64,000 nucleotides of DNA from Candidatus Cloacimonas sp. (lineage in GTDB: Bacteria > Cloacimonadota > Cloacimonadia > Cloacimonadales > Cloacimonadaceae), in assembly GCA_039680785.1 (NCBI GenBank), contig JBDKSF010000043.1, positions 1 to 64,000 on the forward strand. The letters run 5' to 3'. The position numbers and the translations under genes are program-made. Of the stretch, positions 18,645 to 28,598 are shown in pieces. The notes below the pieces were generated by a model. The model had not been told where the DNA came from, made no database searches, and saw only the letters and a program-made list of their open reading frames with translations. How positions within the stretch are numbered: the stretch's first letter is position 1; each line of letters begins with the position of its first letter.

Positions 18645-19871
18645 ATGAAATCAGCCATTATAACTATCGGTAATGAAATCCTGATGGGCAAAACCATCAA
18701 TACCAATCAGGCATATTTGGGTTCGGAACTTGCCAAATTGGGTGTGATGGTAGAATATGGCATAACTGTAAAAGATGACCCAGTCGCAATAAAACAAGCA
18801 TTGCAAGAGACCTGGAAAAAATATGACATTGTTTTTACTACCGGTGGTTTAGGCCCTACGGAAGACGATTTAACCAAATCTGCAATTTCTGATTTCTTTG
18901 GGAAAAAGCAACATTTTGATGATGCAATCTGGGAACAGATCCAAAAAAGGTTCGCTTCTCGAAATATCCCCATACCGGAAACCAATCGTTCCCAAGCAAT
19001 GGTGCCGGATGATTTTATCCCTTTGCAAAATGATTTAGGAACCGCTCCTGGTTTGTTTTATCAAGCAGGAGGTAATTTGTTCTTTGCTTTGCAGGGTGTG
19101 CCTTCCGAAATGAAACATATTTTTGAAACCCAAATACAGAAAATTATCCAAACCAACTGCCCCGAAGCCAAACCTCTATTTATTAAGACATTGAGAACTT
19201 TTGGCATAGCTGAATCCCGTTTGGCTGAATTAATTACCCTTGCTGATTTGCCAGAAGGCGTATCTTTGGCTTGGCTTCCTCAAATAGGGAGAGTTGATCT
19301 GCGTTTTTACGGATTGGACAAAATAAAAGTGGAAAAGGCATCTCAAGATGCGCTGCCCAAAATTAGGCATTATGTTTGGGGCTACGATGAAGAAAGCCCG
19401 GCGGAGGTCTTATTATCTCTGCTGTTGAAAAATTTCCACACAATAAGTGTGGCAGAGTCCTGTACCGGGGGCTTGGTTCAAAAGCTGATAACTGATGTTC
19501 CGGGTGCATCTAACTCCTTCTTGGGTGGAATAATAACATACACTAACGAATTGAAGAAAAAGATATTAAAGGTTTCCGACCAGGTCTTGGAAAATGAAGG
19601 AGCGGTTAGTGAGAGCTGTGCAATGCAAATGGCGGAGGGAATAAAAGTATTGACAAATTCTACTTATGCAATTTCCATAACTGGAATAGCTGGTCCCGAT
19701 GGTGGAACAGCAAAAAAACCTGTAGGAATGGTGTGTTTTGGCTTTATAGCCGCTGATAAACATTGGTCTGAAAAACAATTCTTTACCGGAGATAGGGAAA
19801 TTATCCGGACAAAAGCAGCTGAATTTGTTATACTTACTTTAATCCAGAAATTACAGGGAAGGAATATTTGA
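18645..19871 (+). CDS. cinA: CinA-family protein (NMN deamidase / ADP-ribose pyrophosphatase)
   Basis: A 408-residue two-domain protein. The N-terminal MoCF-like domain carries MKSAIITIGNEILMGKT and FTTGGLGPTEDDLT; the C-terminal PncC-type NMN amidohydrolase domain carries VAESCTGGLVQKLITDVPGA and ITGIAGPDGG. The family recycles nicotinamide mononucleotide in pyridine nucleotide salvage. I place the start at the ATG at 18645, two bases after the proS stop, because the TTG at 18627 would add residues absent from the family. The stop overlaps the TTG start of purD. Operon proS-cinA-purD. Confidence 0.93.
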   Translation: MKSAIITIGNEILMGKTINTNQAYLGSELAKLGVMVEYGITVKDDPVAIKQALQETWKKYDIVFTTGGLGPTEDDLTKSAISDFFGKKQHFDDAIWEQIQKRFASRNIPIPETNRSQAMVPDDFIPLQNDLGTAPGLFYQAGGNLFFALQGVPSEMKHIFETQIQKIIQTNCPEAKPLFIKTLRTFGIAESRLAELITLADLPEGVSLAWLPQIGRVDLRFYGLDKIKVEKASQDALPKIRHYVWGYDEESPAEVLLSLLLKNFHTISVAESCTGGLVQKLITDVPGASNSFLGGIITYTNELKKKILKVSDQVLENEGAVSESCAMQMAEGIKVLTNSTYAISITGIAGPDGGTAKKPVGMVCFGFIAADKHWSEKQFFTGDREIIRTKAAEFVILTLIQKLQGRNI

Positions 19872-21100
19872 ATATCTTAGTGATCGGCAGTGGAGGCAGA
19901 GAACACGCAATAGCGGAATGTTTTGCCAAAAGTAAAAGTGTAACCAGGATAATTGTGTCCCCAGGCAATCCTGGAATTGCTTCATTCTATGAATGTGTGA
20001 ATTTGCCGTCCCAGGAAGAAATAGCTAATTTTTGCCACAGGAATTTGATAGACATTGTTTTTATAGGACCCGAACAGCCAATTGCCGAGGGTTTATCTGA
20101 TTTTCTCGCAGAAAAAGGGATAGCTGTTATCGCTCCGAGTAAATTTGCCGCGCAATTGGAAACCAGCAAGGTCTTTGCCAAGAATTTGATGCAGAATAAA
20201 GGAATTCCTACTGCACGCTATAAAGTTGCCAAGGACTCTAAACAGGTCTTGGAATTAATTGATAGTTTTGGCTATCCTGCCGTGATCAAAGCTGATGGAC
20301 TGGCAGGAGGGAAAGGCGTTATTATTGTAAACAGTTTTGAGGAAGCCAAAGAAGCATTATCCCAGATCAGGATAAGCGACAAAGGAGTTATTGTAGAAGA
20401 ATATTTGTCTGGGTGGGAGGTATCTTTATTTGCCTTTACAGATGGAGTAAATTTTAAAACAACTCTGTTCGCTCAAGACCATAAACAACTTTTTGAAAGT
20501 GACAGAGGTCCTAATACTGGTGGAATGGGTGCTTATGCTCCCGTTCCTGAAGCCGAAAAATATCGTGCCCAAATTGAGGCAGAAATAATCAAACCAACGC
20601 TTTTGGCAATGCAAGAACTGGGTTATCCTTATCAAGGGATACTTTACTGTGGATTGATGATAACCAAGACAGGTCCGAAAGTGGTGGAATTCAATTGTCG
20701 CCTGGGTGATCCGGAAGCACAAGTTATTTTGCCCTTACTGGAAACGGACTTGGTGGATATTTGTGAAGCAATTTTGCATTGTGAGATAAACAATGTGGAA
20801 TTGAGATTTTCGCAGCAAACCGCTTTGGGAGTTGTTTTAGCTTCCAATGGATATCCGAATGCCTACAAAAAGGGCTTGCCTATCCAGATGCCTTCTGTTT
20901 TGGATAACGGAATTTATTTTTCAGGAGTAGCCAGAGATGAGAATGGTCTCGTAACTTCAGGAGGAAGGGTTTTATGTGCAGTTGGCATCGGAAATGATCT
21001 AAATGAGGCAAGAGCAAAAGCATACACAAAAGTTCAGCAGATAAGCTTCGAAAATAAAATTTTTCGACAGGATATTGGATTACGCAAGAATATCTTATAA
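19868..21100 (+). CDS. purD: Phosphoribosylamine-glycine ligase (GAR synthetase)
   Basis: Second step of de novo purine synthesis: joins phosphoribosylamine and glycine using ATP. The 410-residue chain has the N-terminal MNILVIGSGGREHAI, the ATP-grasp core (KADGLAGGKGVIIV), and GPNTGGMGAYAPVP plus EFNCRLGDPEAQ. The start is TTG, overlapping the cinA stop by 4 bases; the next ATG would remove the nucleotide-binding N-terminus. It is slightly shorter than most PurD proteins, but no motif is missing. The other purine gene in the window, purL, is 42 kb away. Confidence 0.95.
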   Translation: MNILVIGSGGREHAIAECFAKSKSVTRIIVSPGNPGIASFYECVNLPSQEEIANFCHRNLIDIVFIGPEQPIAEGLSDFLAEKGIAVIAPSKFAAQLETSKVFAKNLMQNKGIPTARYKVAKDSKQVLELIDSFGYPAVIKADGLAGGKGVIIVNSFEEAKEALSQIRISDKGVIVEEYLSGWEVSLFAFTDGVNFKTTLFAQDHKQLFESDRGPNTGGMGAYAPVPEAEKYRAQIEAEIIKPTLLAMQELGYPYQGILYCGLMITKTGPKVVEFNCRLGDPEAQVILPLLETDLVDICEAILHCEINNVELRFSQQTALGVVLASNGYPNAYKKGLPIQMPSVLDNGIYFSGVARDENGLVTSGGRVLCAVGIGNDLNEARAKAYTKVQQISFENKIFRQDIGLRKNIL

Positions 21101-21122
21101 GATAATGGAGATTAAATACATT

Positions 21123-24100
21123 ATGCAGACCTATAATATAGCACTGTTCAAACCCTTATCCATTTGGCATAGTATAATATTATGGCTGGCAATTTTTCTA
21201 CCGGCAATAATTATCGCTGCTCCTATTACTTTAGTTTCGGAAAGCCAAGATATGCTTTCCATTAGTTTTGAGCTGCCGGATTATGAATTGGATAATTTAT
21301 CCATAGGCGGTCAGAATTGGCAAAAAATTAACTGTGCGGATGGTTCAATTTATGGAGAAGAGGGATTTCCAGAGCTAAAAATGTTTGCTACGGCTATAGC
21401 AGTTCCGATAAATGGTGATTATAGCTTTAGCATTGAAAGCAGTGAATCCCAGACCCTGAAAAATATCAATATAGTTCCCGCGGCAACTATGTTAATGGAA
21501 GGCAAGGAACTTGGCTATAATAATAGACCAAACTTTAAAGCATATTCCAATCGTGAGCTATACCCCGTTCAAATGGTCCAAAAAGGTGAAGTTGCTTTTG
21601 TTGGTAACCGTAAATTCATCCCGCTATTTATCTATCCTTTTCAGTATAGGGCACAAACTAAGGAACTGATTATCCATAAAAGTATTTCCATCAATGTGTT
21701 TATCAATGGTTCCAAGAATGCTTCGAAAAATTGGCAACTGAATCCTAATCCTCTGGACAGTGAAGAGATGCCTTTCTTCTTAAATGAAAATAGTTCCAAG
21801 ACCTGGCGTTTGGAGAAAACGCGCGCTACTAATTATTCTGCACCTAAAAACGGAACTTCCTCAGTAAATGAAATCCAGATTATTGTGGATAAAGAAGGGA
21901 TTTATAAAGTTGATTACCATTACCTGATGGATTATATCGATTTGATGGTTGATTCCTTGCAAGTAGAAATGAACTGGACTCCTGCCAATGTTGATCCCCG
22001 TTATTTGGAATTGAACGATGAATACGGTCAAGTGCCCATTAACTTTATGGGTGAGAATGACGGTGTATTCAATCAAGGTGATTATTTTGAATTCTACGGT
22101 GAGAGGCACAAAGGTGACACATCCTATATGGATGATTATACATCTGAAAATGTCTATACCCTAAAACTGATCGATCATTTTGGTGCAAGGATGGCTGTGG
22201 AAAACGGTGGTTTAATCGAATATAATAACTTAAATTATATTGTTCCAGATGCTTATGAAGAAACTGTTCACTTTGAAGAGCAACTGGTAACCGATAAATT
22301 AGGTCAGGGTTGGAGTGCCGATAATCCTAATTATTATCGAGAAGATGTTTGGTTTTGGAAAAAGATAAATGCTCCCGATCTGGAAACAGTGCCAATCGAA
22401 TTACAATACCCGAAAGATACTACAACTCGTTATGCTTCAGCCAAAGTTTGTTTGATGGGGCTTACTTATTCCGAAACATTAACCAGTGGACAATATGACC
22501 ATGAGGCATCTATCCGATTAAACCAAGCAATGATTAATACACAAACTTGGATTGGCCAGAAAGAAAAGATATTTGAAAATAAAACCACAATTTCCAATAC
22601 TGCATTAAGGCATGGAGTAAATAACTTATATATCTCTCTATCGGGTAATACCGTTATGGGCGATGATGAACAAGTTTTATTGGACTGGGCAGAAATAAAA
22701 TATTGGCGAGAATATAAAACCGATCAAGATTATATTAAATTTACCAAACCTTCCAACCGCCCCGGTAGTTTGTATCAATTTGAAGTAAGTGGATTCAGTA
22801 ATGCTAATATATCCGTGTATAAAATTGGTTCCAGTGTGTTCAATTCTGTGCAGATAGAGCCCTTTAACATTAATGGTGATGCTCCCTGGACAGTTACTTT
22901 GCAAGATAGCGTTGCTTCCGATGCCGTAAGATATTTTGCTGTAACGGAAAATAAGAAAAAAACGCCGAAAAACATTAGGTTGAATTTTCCCAGTGATTTG
23001 AAAAATCCCTATCTTAGTGCTGATGTCGTTGTTATTACTCCCCGGCAGTTTACTGATGTGGAAGGAACTTTGCAATTAAAATCGCTGTGGGAATCGGAAG
23101 GGCACACTATCCAAATTGTGGATGTGCAAGATATCTATGACGAATTTAATTGCGGAATTACAGGCGCTGAACCAATCAAGGACTTTATTCGTTATGCTTA
23201 CAACAATTGGAGTAGTCCACAAGTAAGTCAGGTTATTTTTTTAGGAGAAGGTGTTGACGATACAAGAGATGACAGTTACTCTCGAATGTATAATCTGCTG
23301 CCGGTTAAAAAGACCTGGACATATAAACATGGCGCTACGGCAAGTGATCAATGGTATGGATGTATTATCGGAACTGATAATATTCCTGATGTATCCATTG
23401 CCAGAATTAGTGTTTGGAAGCAAGAACAAATTCTGGACTATGCCGCAAAAGCTATATCGTATAGGGAAAATCTCCAAACTTCGCGTCTTTGGAACAACCA
23501 CTTAACTTTTACTTCCGGAGGGAAAATCGAAGATGGGAATGATATTTTTGCGCAACAATCAGAACGCGTTATTAGAAAAACAATTCCTCCCGAATATAGA
23601 GTGACCAGGGTTTATACTTCTACGCAAACTGTCGGCTCGGATTATTCTGGCGGAACTTTTAACCTGAAAGACGCGATCAATTCCGGAACTCAGTATGTTC
23701 AATTTATGGGTCACGGAGGTGGAAGAATTTGGGCGGACTATAATCTTTTCAATTTCAATGATGTAGCAACGCTTAACAATCAAGTTTACCCAGTAGTTTT
23801 ATCTCTTGCCTGTTATTGTTCCGCTTTTGATACAAACGGGATGGCTTCTATCAGTGAGGCATTGGTCTTGCAGCCCGAAAAAGGAGCAATTGGAACCGCT
23901 GGTTTTACGGGTTTGGGTTATTTAGATCACGATGAGGATTGGGGCTTGGCATATTGTGAAGCACTATTTAAACATAATTTTGATAATATTGGTTTGGCAA
24001 ATATCTATGCTTTAGCCAGGTTTTATTCCACAACTTATTCCCCTGCCGCCAGATATGCTTTAATCAACGGTTTTGCTTATTTGGGTGATCCGCTCATCAA

Positions 24101-26192
24101 ATTGCGTAAGCCGATTAAGGATATTCCTGTTTCACCGGAGAACTATGTTCTAAACCCAGCAGATACTCTAATTGTAAATGCAAATTTCCCTTCCGGAGTA
24201 AATGCTGCCCGCTTATATATTATGAAGCAAAATGGAAAGGTTGTAAATATTCCTTATGATCTTCCTGTGTATCCAGATGGTCATTTTACTGCTTCTTATA
24301 CTAATACGAATCAGACAGCAAATAACTATACCAGAAAAATTATGGTTGCAGGTTACTCTGCCACAGATGAATATGTTGGCATTTCTCAATATAGTGTAGG
24401 CAGACCTAATGTTGTGCATCAAGGTTTTGTTCCCGCAGAACCTGCCTGGTCGGATTCGGTTTTATTTAAGGCAAAAGTGTTTAGTCCCTTGCCAGTTCAT
24501 AATATCTATTGTAAAGTAAGAACCGACAGCACTACGCAAGTAGTTAATTGGGTAGATTTGCCAATGCAAAGGTCGGAAACGGATAGCACTTTATATATTA
24601 CTACTACGCGTTTAGGAAGGCAACCTACCCGTAAAGAAATATTCTATAAATATATTCTGGAGACAGATGTAGGTGTTTCAGAAACCATTTTGCAAAGCTA
24701 TGTGGTGGCAGGTCCTGATTTACTTTTGAAAGACATAAAATTGGAACAAGATGGAAACAACTTGCTATTGAAAGTTTTGGGAACCAATGTTGGAAACACT
24801 CCTTCAATTACTACGGATCTAAAACTTTATACCGGCACAACGGAGAATAATTTGACTCTTTTTTCCAGCCAAAGTTATCCTCCTTTAGAAGTAAATGAAT
24901 TGCGCTGGGATAGCATTTCTCTTGCCAATTTACCTAATGCTAATTTAATATTGGAAGTAAGAGTTAATACCAGTAATACTTTTCCTGAGTGGCAAGCATA
25001 TATCAATGTAGGTAATTATATCCGCCTGCAGGTTCCTCTGAATTACTTTCTGATTGATAGTTCAGGGTCAACGCTCAGCAGTATAGATAATAATCTGCAA
25101 TGCACTATCCCTAAAGGCATTGTTCCCGAAAACAATCAAATTCTGTTTGCCGTGAATACTTTGGAGGCATTACCTCCTCTCAATCAACCTGATGTGCAAA
25201 GTATTTTATTGAATTCACCCGATGGAATGAGTGGCAATCAATATTCCATTCCTTATGAAATATTAGCGCTGGGAACTGGAGTTACAGATTCCTTAGGAGT
25301 TTTCAATGGGGGGAAAAGAATAACATTATCCTTTAATTATAGTGCTACCGATTCCCTTACGCAAGCGCAGGAAAGTAGTGATACTTATAAAATATATCGT
25401 TATAATTCACAGTATAAGAAGTGGGTTTTAATAGGCGGTTTTACGGATACCAATAATAATAAAGTTCAGTTTGAAGTGGATAGGACTGGTATATACAGCA
25501 TTTTTCGGGATACCGATTTTGCTCCTCCCTCTATAGATGTAAATGTGCAAGACCAGGAATTTACGGTTGGTGGATATATTGCCGGTAATGGCATTATTTC
25601 ATTATTGCTATCTGATGCCAATGGTATTGATGTGATAGATAATTCCATTCAACTTTTCTTAAATGGAATTCCTATTCCTGCTGAAGATTATGTTGTTTCC
25701 ATCAATATGGAAAATATCAATAGAATACCTATCAAATATCAGCTTTCATTAAGTAGAGGTATTCACGAGCTGAAAGTTCATTGTCGAGATCTGAACGGTA
25801 AACCGGCGAATCGAGATATTCAATTTACGGTAAATGATAAATTTGATGTCATCAATTTGGCAAATTATCCTAATCCAGTTTTAGGATCAGGAGGCGAAGG
25901 TGCAGCTGTTGATCCTAAAAATGAAGGGCGCACGCGTTTCACTTATGTATTGACCGATGGAGCTGATGAAGTTACTATTAAGGTCTATACTATTAGCGGC
26001 CGTTTAGTAAAGACCTTCAAAAATTTGCCGGTTGGGGTTGGTTATCATGAATATCCGCGCACAGTGTATGGTTGGGATTGTAAAGATGATGGCGGTTACA
26101 CTTTGGCTAACGGGGTTTATTTTTATCGGATTATAGCCAAAAAAGGCAGCAAAACCATAGAAAAAACCCAAAAAATGGCTATTCTGAATTAG
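21123..26192 (+). CDS. Gingipain-family (peptidase C25) protein with T9SS C-terminal domain, PorU-like
   Basis: A 1689-residue exported cysteine peptidase. N-terminal signal segment (SIILWLAIFLPAIIIAA), a beta-rich N-domain with EIQIIVDKEGIYKVDYHYL as in PorU proteins, then the C25 domain at about 628-995. The catalytic pair is visible: His864 in QFMGHGGGRIW and Cys897 in LSLACYCSAFD, 33 residues apart as in RgpB. After further beta domains the chain ends in a T9SS/FlgD-type domain (ANYPNPV, KVYTISGRLVKTF, NGVYFYRIIAKKG). The next gene is a PorV-like barrel, the gene pair of the T9SS sortase complex, so a sortase role is likely; a secreted protease is the alternative. The start at 21123 uses GGAG 12 bases upstream; ATG 21105 is also possible. 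Confidence 0.87.
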   Translation: MQTYNIALFKPLSIWHSIILWLAIFLPAIIIAAPITLVSESQDMLSISFELPDYELDNLSIGGQNWQKINCADGSIYGEEGFPELKMFATAIAVPINGDYSFSIESSESQTLKNINIVPAATMLMEGKELGYNNRPNFKAYSNRELYPVQMVQKGEVAFVGNRKFIPLFIYPFQYRAQTKELIIHKSISINVFINGSKNASKNWQLNPNPLDSEEMPFFLNENSSKTWRLEKTRATNYSAPKNGTSSVNEIQIIVDKEGIYKVDYHYLMDYIDLMVDSLQVEMNWTPANVDPRYLELNDEYGQVPINFMGENDGVFNQGDYFEFYGERHKGDTSYMDDYTSENVYTLKLIDHFGARMAVENGGLIEYNNLNYIVPDAYEETVHFEEQLVTDKLGQGWSADNPNYYREDVWFWKKINAPDLETVPIELQYPKDTTTRYASAKVCLMGLTYSETLTSGQYDHEASIRLNQAMINTQTWIGQKEKIFENKTTISNTALRHGVNNLYISLSGNTVMGDDEQVLLDWAEIKYWREYKTDQDYIKFTKPSNRPGSLYQFEVSGFSNANISVYKIGSSVFNSVQIEPFNINGDAPWTVTLQDSVASDAVRYFAVTENKKKTPKNIRLNFPSDLKNPYLSADVVVITPRQFTDVEGTLQLKSLWESEGHTIQIVDVQDIYDEFNCGITGAEPIKDFIRYAYNNWSSPQVSQVIFLGEGVDDTRDDSYSRMYNLLPVKKTWTYKHGATASDQWYGCIIGTDNIPDVSIARISVWKQEQILDYAAKAISYRENLQTSRLWNNHLTFTSGGKIEDGNDIFAQQSERVIRKTIPPEYRVTRVYTSTQTVGSDYSGGTFNLKDAINSGTQYVQFMGHGGGRIWADYNLFNFNDVATLNNQVYPVVLSLACYCSAFDTNGMASISEALVLQPEKGAIGTAGFTGLGYLDHDEDWGLAYCEALFKHNFDNIGLANIYALARFYSTTYSPAARYALINGFAYLGDPLIKLRKPIKDIPVSPENYVLNPADTLIVNANFPSGVNAARLYIMKQNGKVVNIPYDLPVYPDGHFTASYTNTNQTANNYTRKIMVAGYSATDEYVGISQYSVGRPNVVHQGFVPAEPAWSDSVLFKAKVFSPLPVHNIYCKVRTDSTTQVVNWVDLPMQRSETDSTLYITTTRLGRQPTRKEIFYKYILETDVGVSETILQSYVVAGPDLLLKDIKLEQDGNNLLLKVLGTNVGNTPSITTDLKLYTGTTENNLTLFSSQSYPPLEVNELRWDSISLANLPNANLILEVRVNTSNTFPEWQAYINVGNYIRLQVPLNYFLIDSSGSTLSSIDNNLQCTIPKGIVPENNQILFAVNTLEALPPLNQPDVQSILLNSPDGMSGNQYSIPYEILALGTGVTDSLGVFNGGKRITLSFNYSATDSLTQAQESSDTYKIYRYNSQYKKWVLIGGFTDTNNNKVQFEVDRTGIYSIFRDTDFAPPSIDVNVQDQEFTVGGYIAGNGIISLLLSDANGIDVIDNSIQLFLNGIPIPAEDYVVSINMENINRIPIKYQLSLSRGIHELKVHCRDLNGKPANRDIQFTVNDKFDVINLANYPNPVLGSGGEGAAVDPKNEGRTRFTYVLTDGADEVTIKVYTISGRLVKTFKNLPVGVGYHEYPRTVYGWDCKDDGGYTLANGVYFYRIIAKKGSKTIEKTQKMAILN

Positions 26193-26201
26193 GAGAACAA
26201 G

Positions 26202-27212
26202 ATGAAAAAGATATTTATCCTCTTCGCTCTTACAATGATTCTCTCCACACCACTTTTGGCAGGTCGTTATGCAGGTGACTTTATGATGATAGGTTCCGGA
26301 GTGCGTCCCTTAGGTATGGGGGGTGCCTTTAGTTCAATAGCAGATGATGGTTCTGCCATATATTGGAATCCAGCTGGTTTAGGTTTTATTACCGATTCCG
26401 AGGTGTCTGCTATGCACTGTTTTCTGTATAATAATCTTGCTTCTTATGACTATGTAACTTATGCTCAACCCTTGCCCAATGATGTAACTATCTGTTTAAA
26501 TGTTACTCGCTTAACGGTTAGTGACATCCCTCATTTTGATGAACGCTATTTGAACGGAACCAATGTGGATCAACGAATTAATAATAGCATATATCATTTG
26601 CCCGGAGTTCCGGACAGCCAATTTTCCAGCTACGATGATCTATATCAATTTGCTTTTTCCAAAAGGATGCATTATGATGCCAATATGGGCTGGATGTTTT
26701 TTGCGGTTCCTTTTGATTTTGGTTTTGGAGGCACTGTTAAACTTATTAAAAGGTCAATTTGGGATAGAACTGGAACTGGAACTGGCATAGATATTGGTTT
26801 TAAAGCAAAAACAGACCTGGCTGTCATTTTTGATTGGGAAGACCTGGGTAATTTGGATTTTGGCATCAATTTTCAAGATATCGGAGGGACAAATATCACT
26901 TGGGATACTCCCAGTAAGCTAAGAGATGAAGTTTTATTCAATACAAAAACGGGAGTAGCCATTGAACAACCTTTGCCCAATCTGAAGTCGGTTCTTACTA
27001 TGGCTTACGATTATGATTATGTGTATGGAGGGACAAGCCATTTTGGCTTGGACTGGGAATACGATAAAAAAGGTAATTTGCGCCTGGGTTATTATGACAC
27101 TAATTTCAGTGCGGGAGCAACTATCAAACTTTATGGAGTTTTGCTCGATTATGCATTGATCACCAATCCAATAGGTATTAGCAATCGTTTGGGTTTACGA
27201 GTTAGATTTTAG
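26202..27212 (+). CDS. PorV/PorQ-family outer-membrane beta-barrel protein
   Basis: A 336-residue outer-membrane protein of the PorV/PorQ (UPF0164, FadL-like) family. The signal peptide MKKIFILFALTMILSTPLLA is followed by the diagnostic start of the mature protein, GVRPLGMGGAFSSIADDGSA with YWNPAGLG directly after. The chain ends in RLGLRVRF with a terminal Phe. In T9SS, PorV shuttles cargo from the translocon to the PorU sortase. It is 9 bases downstream of the PorU-like gene with its own GGAG site, so the pair is almost certainly one operon. Whether it is PorV or PorQ in function cannot be told by eye. Confidence 0.88.
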   Translation: MKKIFILFALTMILSTPLLAGRYAGDFMMIGSGVRPLGMGGAFSSIADDGSAIYWNPAGLGFITDSEVSAMHCFLYNNLASYDYVTYAQPLPNDVTICLNVTRLTVSDIPHFDERYLNGTNVDQRINNSIYHLPGVPDSQFSSYDDLYQFAFSKRMHYDANMGWMFFAVPFDFGFGGTVKLIKRSIWDRTGTGTGIDIGFKAKTDLAVIFDWEDLGNLDFGINFQDIGGTNITWDTPSKLRDEVLFNTKTGVAIEQPLPNLKSVLTMAYDYDYVYGGTSHFGLDWEYDKKGNLRLGYYDTNFSAGATIKLYGVLLDYALITNPIGISNRLGLRVRF

Positions 27213-27223
27213 GGAGGAATAAA

Positions 27224-28009
27224 ATGAAAAGGATATATTTCTTACCTGCACTGTTAATGATAATCTTGCTATTTTCCTGCTCGGGAAACGATTCTCCTGA
27301 AAAGGATAAAATTCCTCCCGCAGCTCCTAATTTATTAGAACATTTGGGAGATACGGGAGATGATCCCATTACAATAGACGATGTAGAAGTAATCTTAAAT
27401 GATGATAATAATGGTATAGATACCGTACCGGATGGAAACTGGATAAAAATTCCCTGGAAAAGATTTATAGATAACGATTTAAGTCACTTAAAAGTATATC
27501 GTTTTACGGAACAAAATCCTGAACCTCAGTTAATCGATACTGTCCCTGCTGCAGAGGACTATTATCTTGATCAAAGTTATTTAGTTGAAAGGGAGTGGTA
27601 TTATTATTATATTGAACTTTACGATGCCAGTGGTAATTTTAGTGTGTCCGATACCGTTTCTTATGCCATTTTAGCTAAAAGCTCTCTCAGTTTTCCAGCA
27701 GAAGGAGCGTCTGTAAGTCCTAATAATTTAAAATTATACTGGACGATTGGAGATAGTCAGACAACTGAATTCAGAGTGTTGATTTGGGATGAGCAAACGG
27801 GAGAATTAGTATATCATATAAATTATTCTTATACGCCAAATGTAGAAAATCCTCCACCTCCCCAGGTTCCATTTCCAATTATGACTCCTGCTCCGGTAAA
27901 TGGCCAGGTTTTTCGTTGGCGAGTGGATGCCTTTGATTATGATGCTGAACATAATTTGAGTATGGGTTCAGAATCGGAAGAGCGAACTTTCGTAATTCAA
28001 TATAATTGA
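27224..28009 (+). CDS. Lipoprotein, fibronectin type III-like
   Basis: A 261-residue predicted lipoprotein: a hydrophobic N-terminus ends in the lipobox LFSC, so Cys19 would be lipidated. An Asp-rich linker (DDPITIDDVEVILNDDNNG) is followed by two beta-sandwich-like segments: one with ERE WYYYYIELYDASGN-type strands (about 125-145) and one ending in QVFRWRVDAFDYD, both fitting fibronectin III-like folds. It lies 11 bases behind the PorV-like gene with a GGAGG site. I infer an accessory surface protein of the secretion operon; the function is not known. Confidence 0.65.
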   Translation: MKRIYFLPALLMIILLFSCSGNDSPEKDKIPPAAPNLLEHLGDTGDDPITIDDVEVILNDDNNGIDTVPDGNWIKIPWKRFIDNDLSHLKVYRFTEQNPEPQLIDTVPAAEDYYLDQSYLVEREWYYYYIELYDASGNFSVSDTVSYAILAKSSLSFPAEGASVSPNNLKLYWTIGDSQTTEFRVLIWDEQTGELVYHINYSYTPNVENPPPPQVPFPIMTPAPVNGQVFRWRVDAFDYDAEHNLSMGSESEERTFVIQYN

Positions 28010-28103
28010 GTATGTTGCCTTAATATAATTCTAAATAGCATAGAAATAACTTGACTTGAACAGCCAAAAAAAGATTTTAACACAAAATAAATAAGAGGAT
28101 AAT

Positions 28104-28586
28104 GTGAAGAAAACACTGTTAGTGCTTCTGCTTGCCGGTTTTGCTATTCTTTTGTGCAGCCAGCAAACAATTAACTTTACCCCCTCATCCAACATTTCTG
28201 CCTACTCTTATGAAGGTATTCGCAGCGGAGTGGAAAAGCTGAAGATGAATAATTATATTCTGGGTCAGGTATATAAACCGGGGTTATATACTGTTCCTGA
28301 TGACACTGATTTTTTAACTTTACTTTCTTTAGCAGGCGGTCCGAGAGAAGATGCCAAGCTCACTAATATAAGAGTTGTTCGTCCTTCTTCCGAAGGTGAT
28401 AAAGTGATCTGGGTAAATTTTAAAAAATATTTAGAAACTGGCGACCCTGCTTTAATTCCTCAATTAAAACCGGGGGACACTATAATTGTCTCAGGAACAA
28501 TCTTCTATGCCGTTTCCAAAGTGGCAAGTTTCCTCTCCGATTTAACTGTAGCTCTAAGTATGTATAGCATAATAACTGGATTTTAG
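28104..28586 (+). CDS. SLBB-domain periplasmic protein of polysaccharide export type
   Basis: A 160-residue exported protein with a signal peptide (MKKTLLVLLLAGFAILLCSQ). One SLBB domain covers about residues 45-130 (ILGQVYKPGLYTVPDDTDFLT, LSLAGGPREDAK, LKPGDTIIVSG). The poly-export domain of full Wza proteins is missing. It precedes the Wzc-like kinase by 12 bases, so it probably helps couple the inner-membrane copolymerase to an export channel. The start is GTG at 28104 (the ATG two bases earlier runs into a stop) with an AAGAGGA ribosome site. Confidence 0.8.
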   Translation: MKKTLLVLLLAGFAILLCSQQTINFTPSSNISAYSYEGIRSGVEKLKMNNYILGQVYKPGLYTVPDDTDFLTLLSLAGGPREDAKLTNIRVVRPSSEGDKVIWVNFKKYLETGDPALIPQLKPGDTIIVSGTIFYAVSKVASFLSDLTVALSMYSIITGF

Positions 28587-28598
28587 GAGGGGGATTCA

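Noticed and set aside
18296-18706. 136-codon minus-strand frame over the proS end
   Set aside because: It mirrors the coding frame of proS and cinA; no motif or ribosome site.
22677-23075. 132-codon minus-strand frame inside the C25 protease gene
   Set aside because: Shadow of a long, well-supported gene on the other strand.
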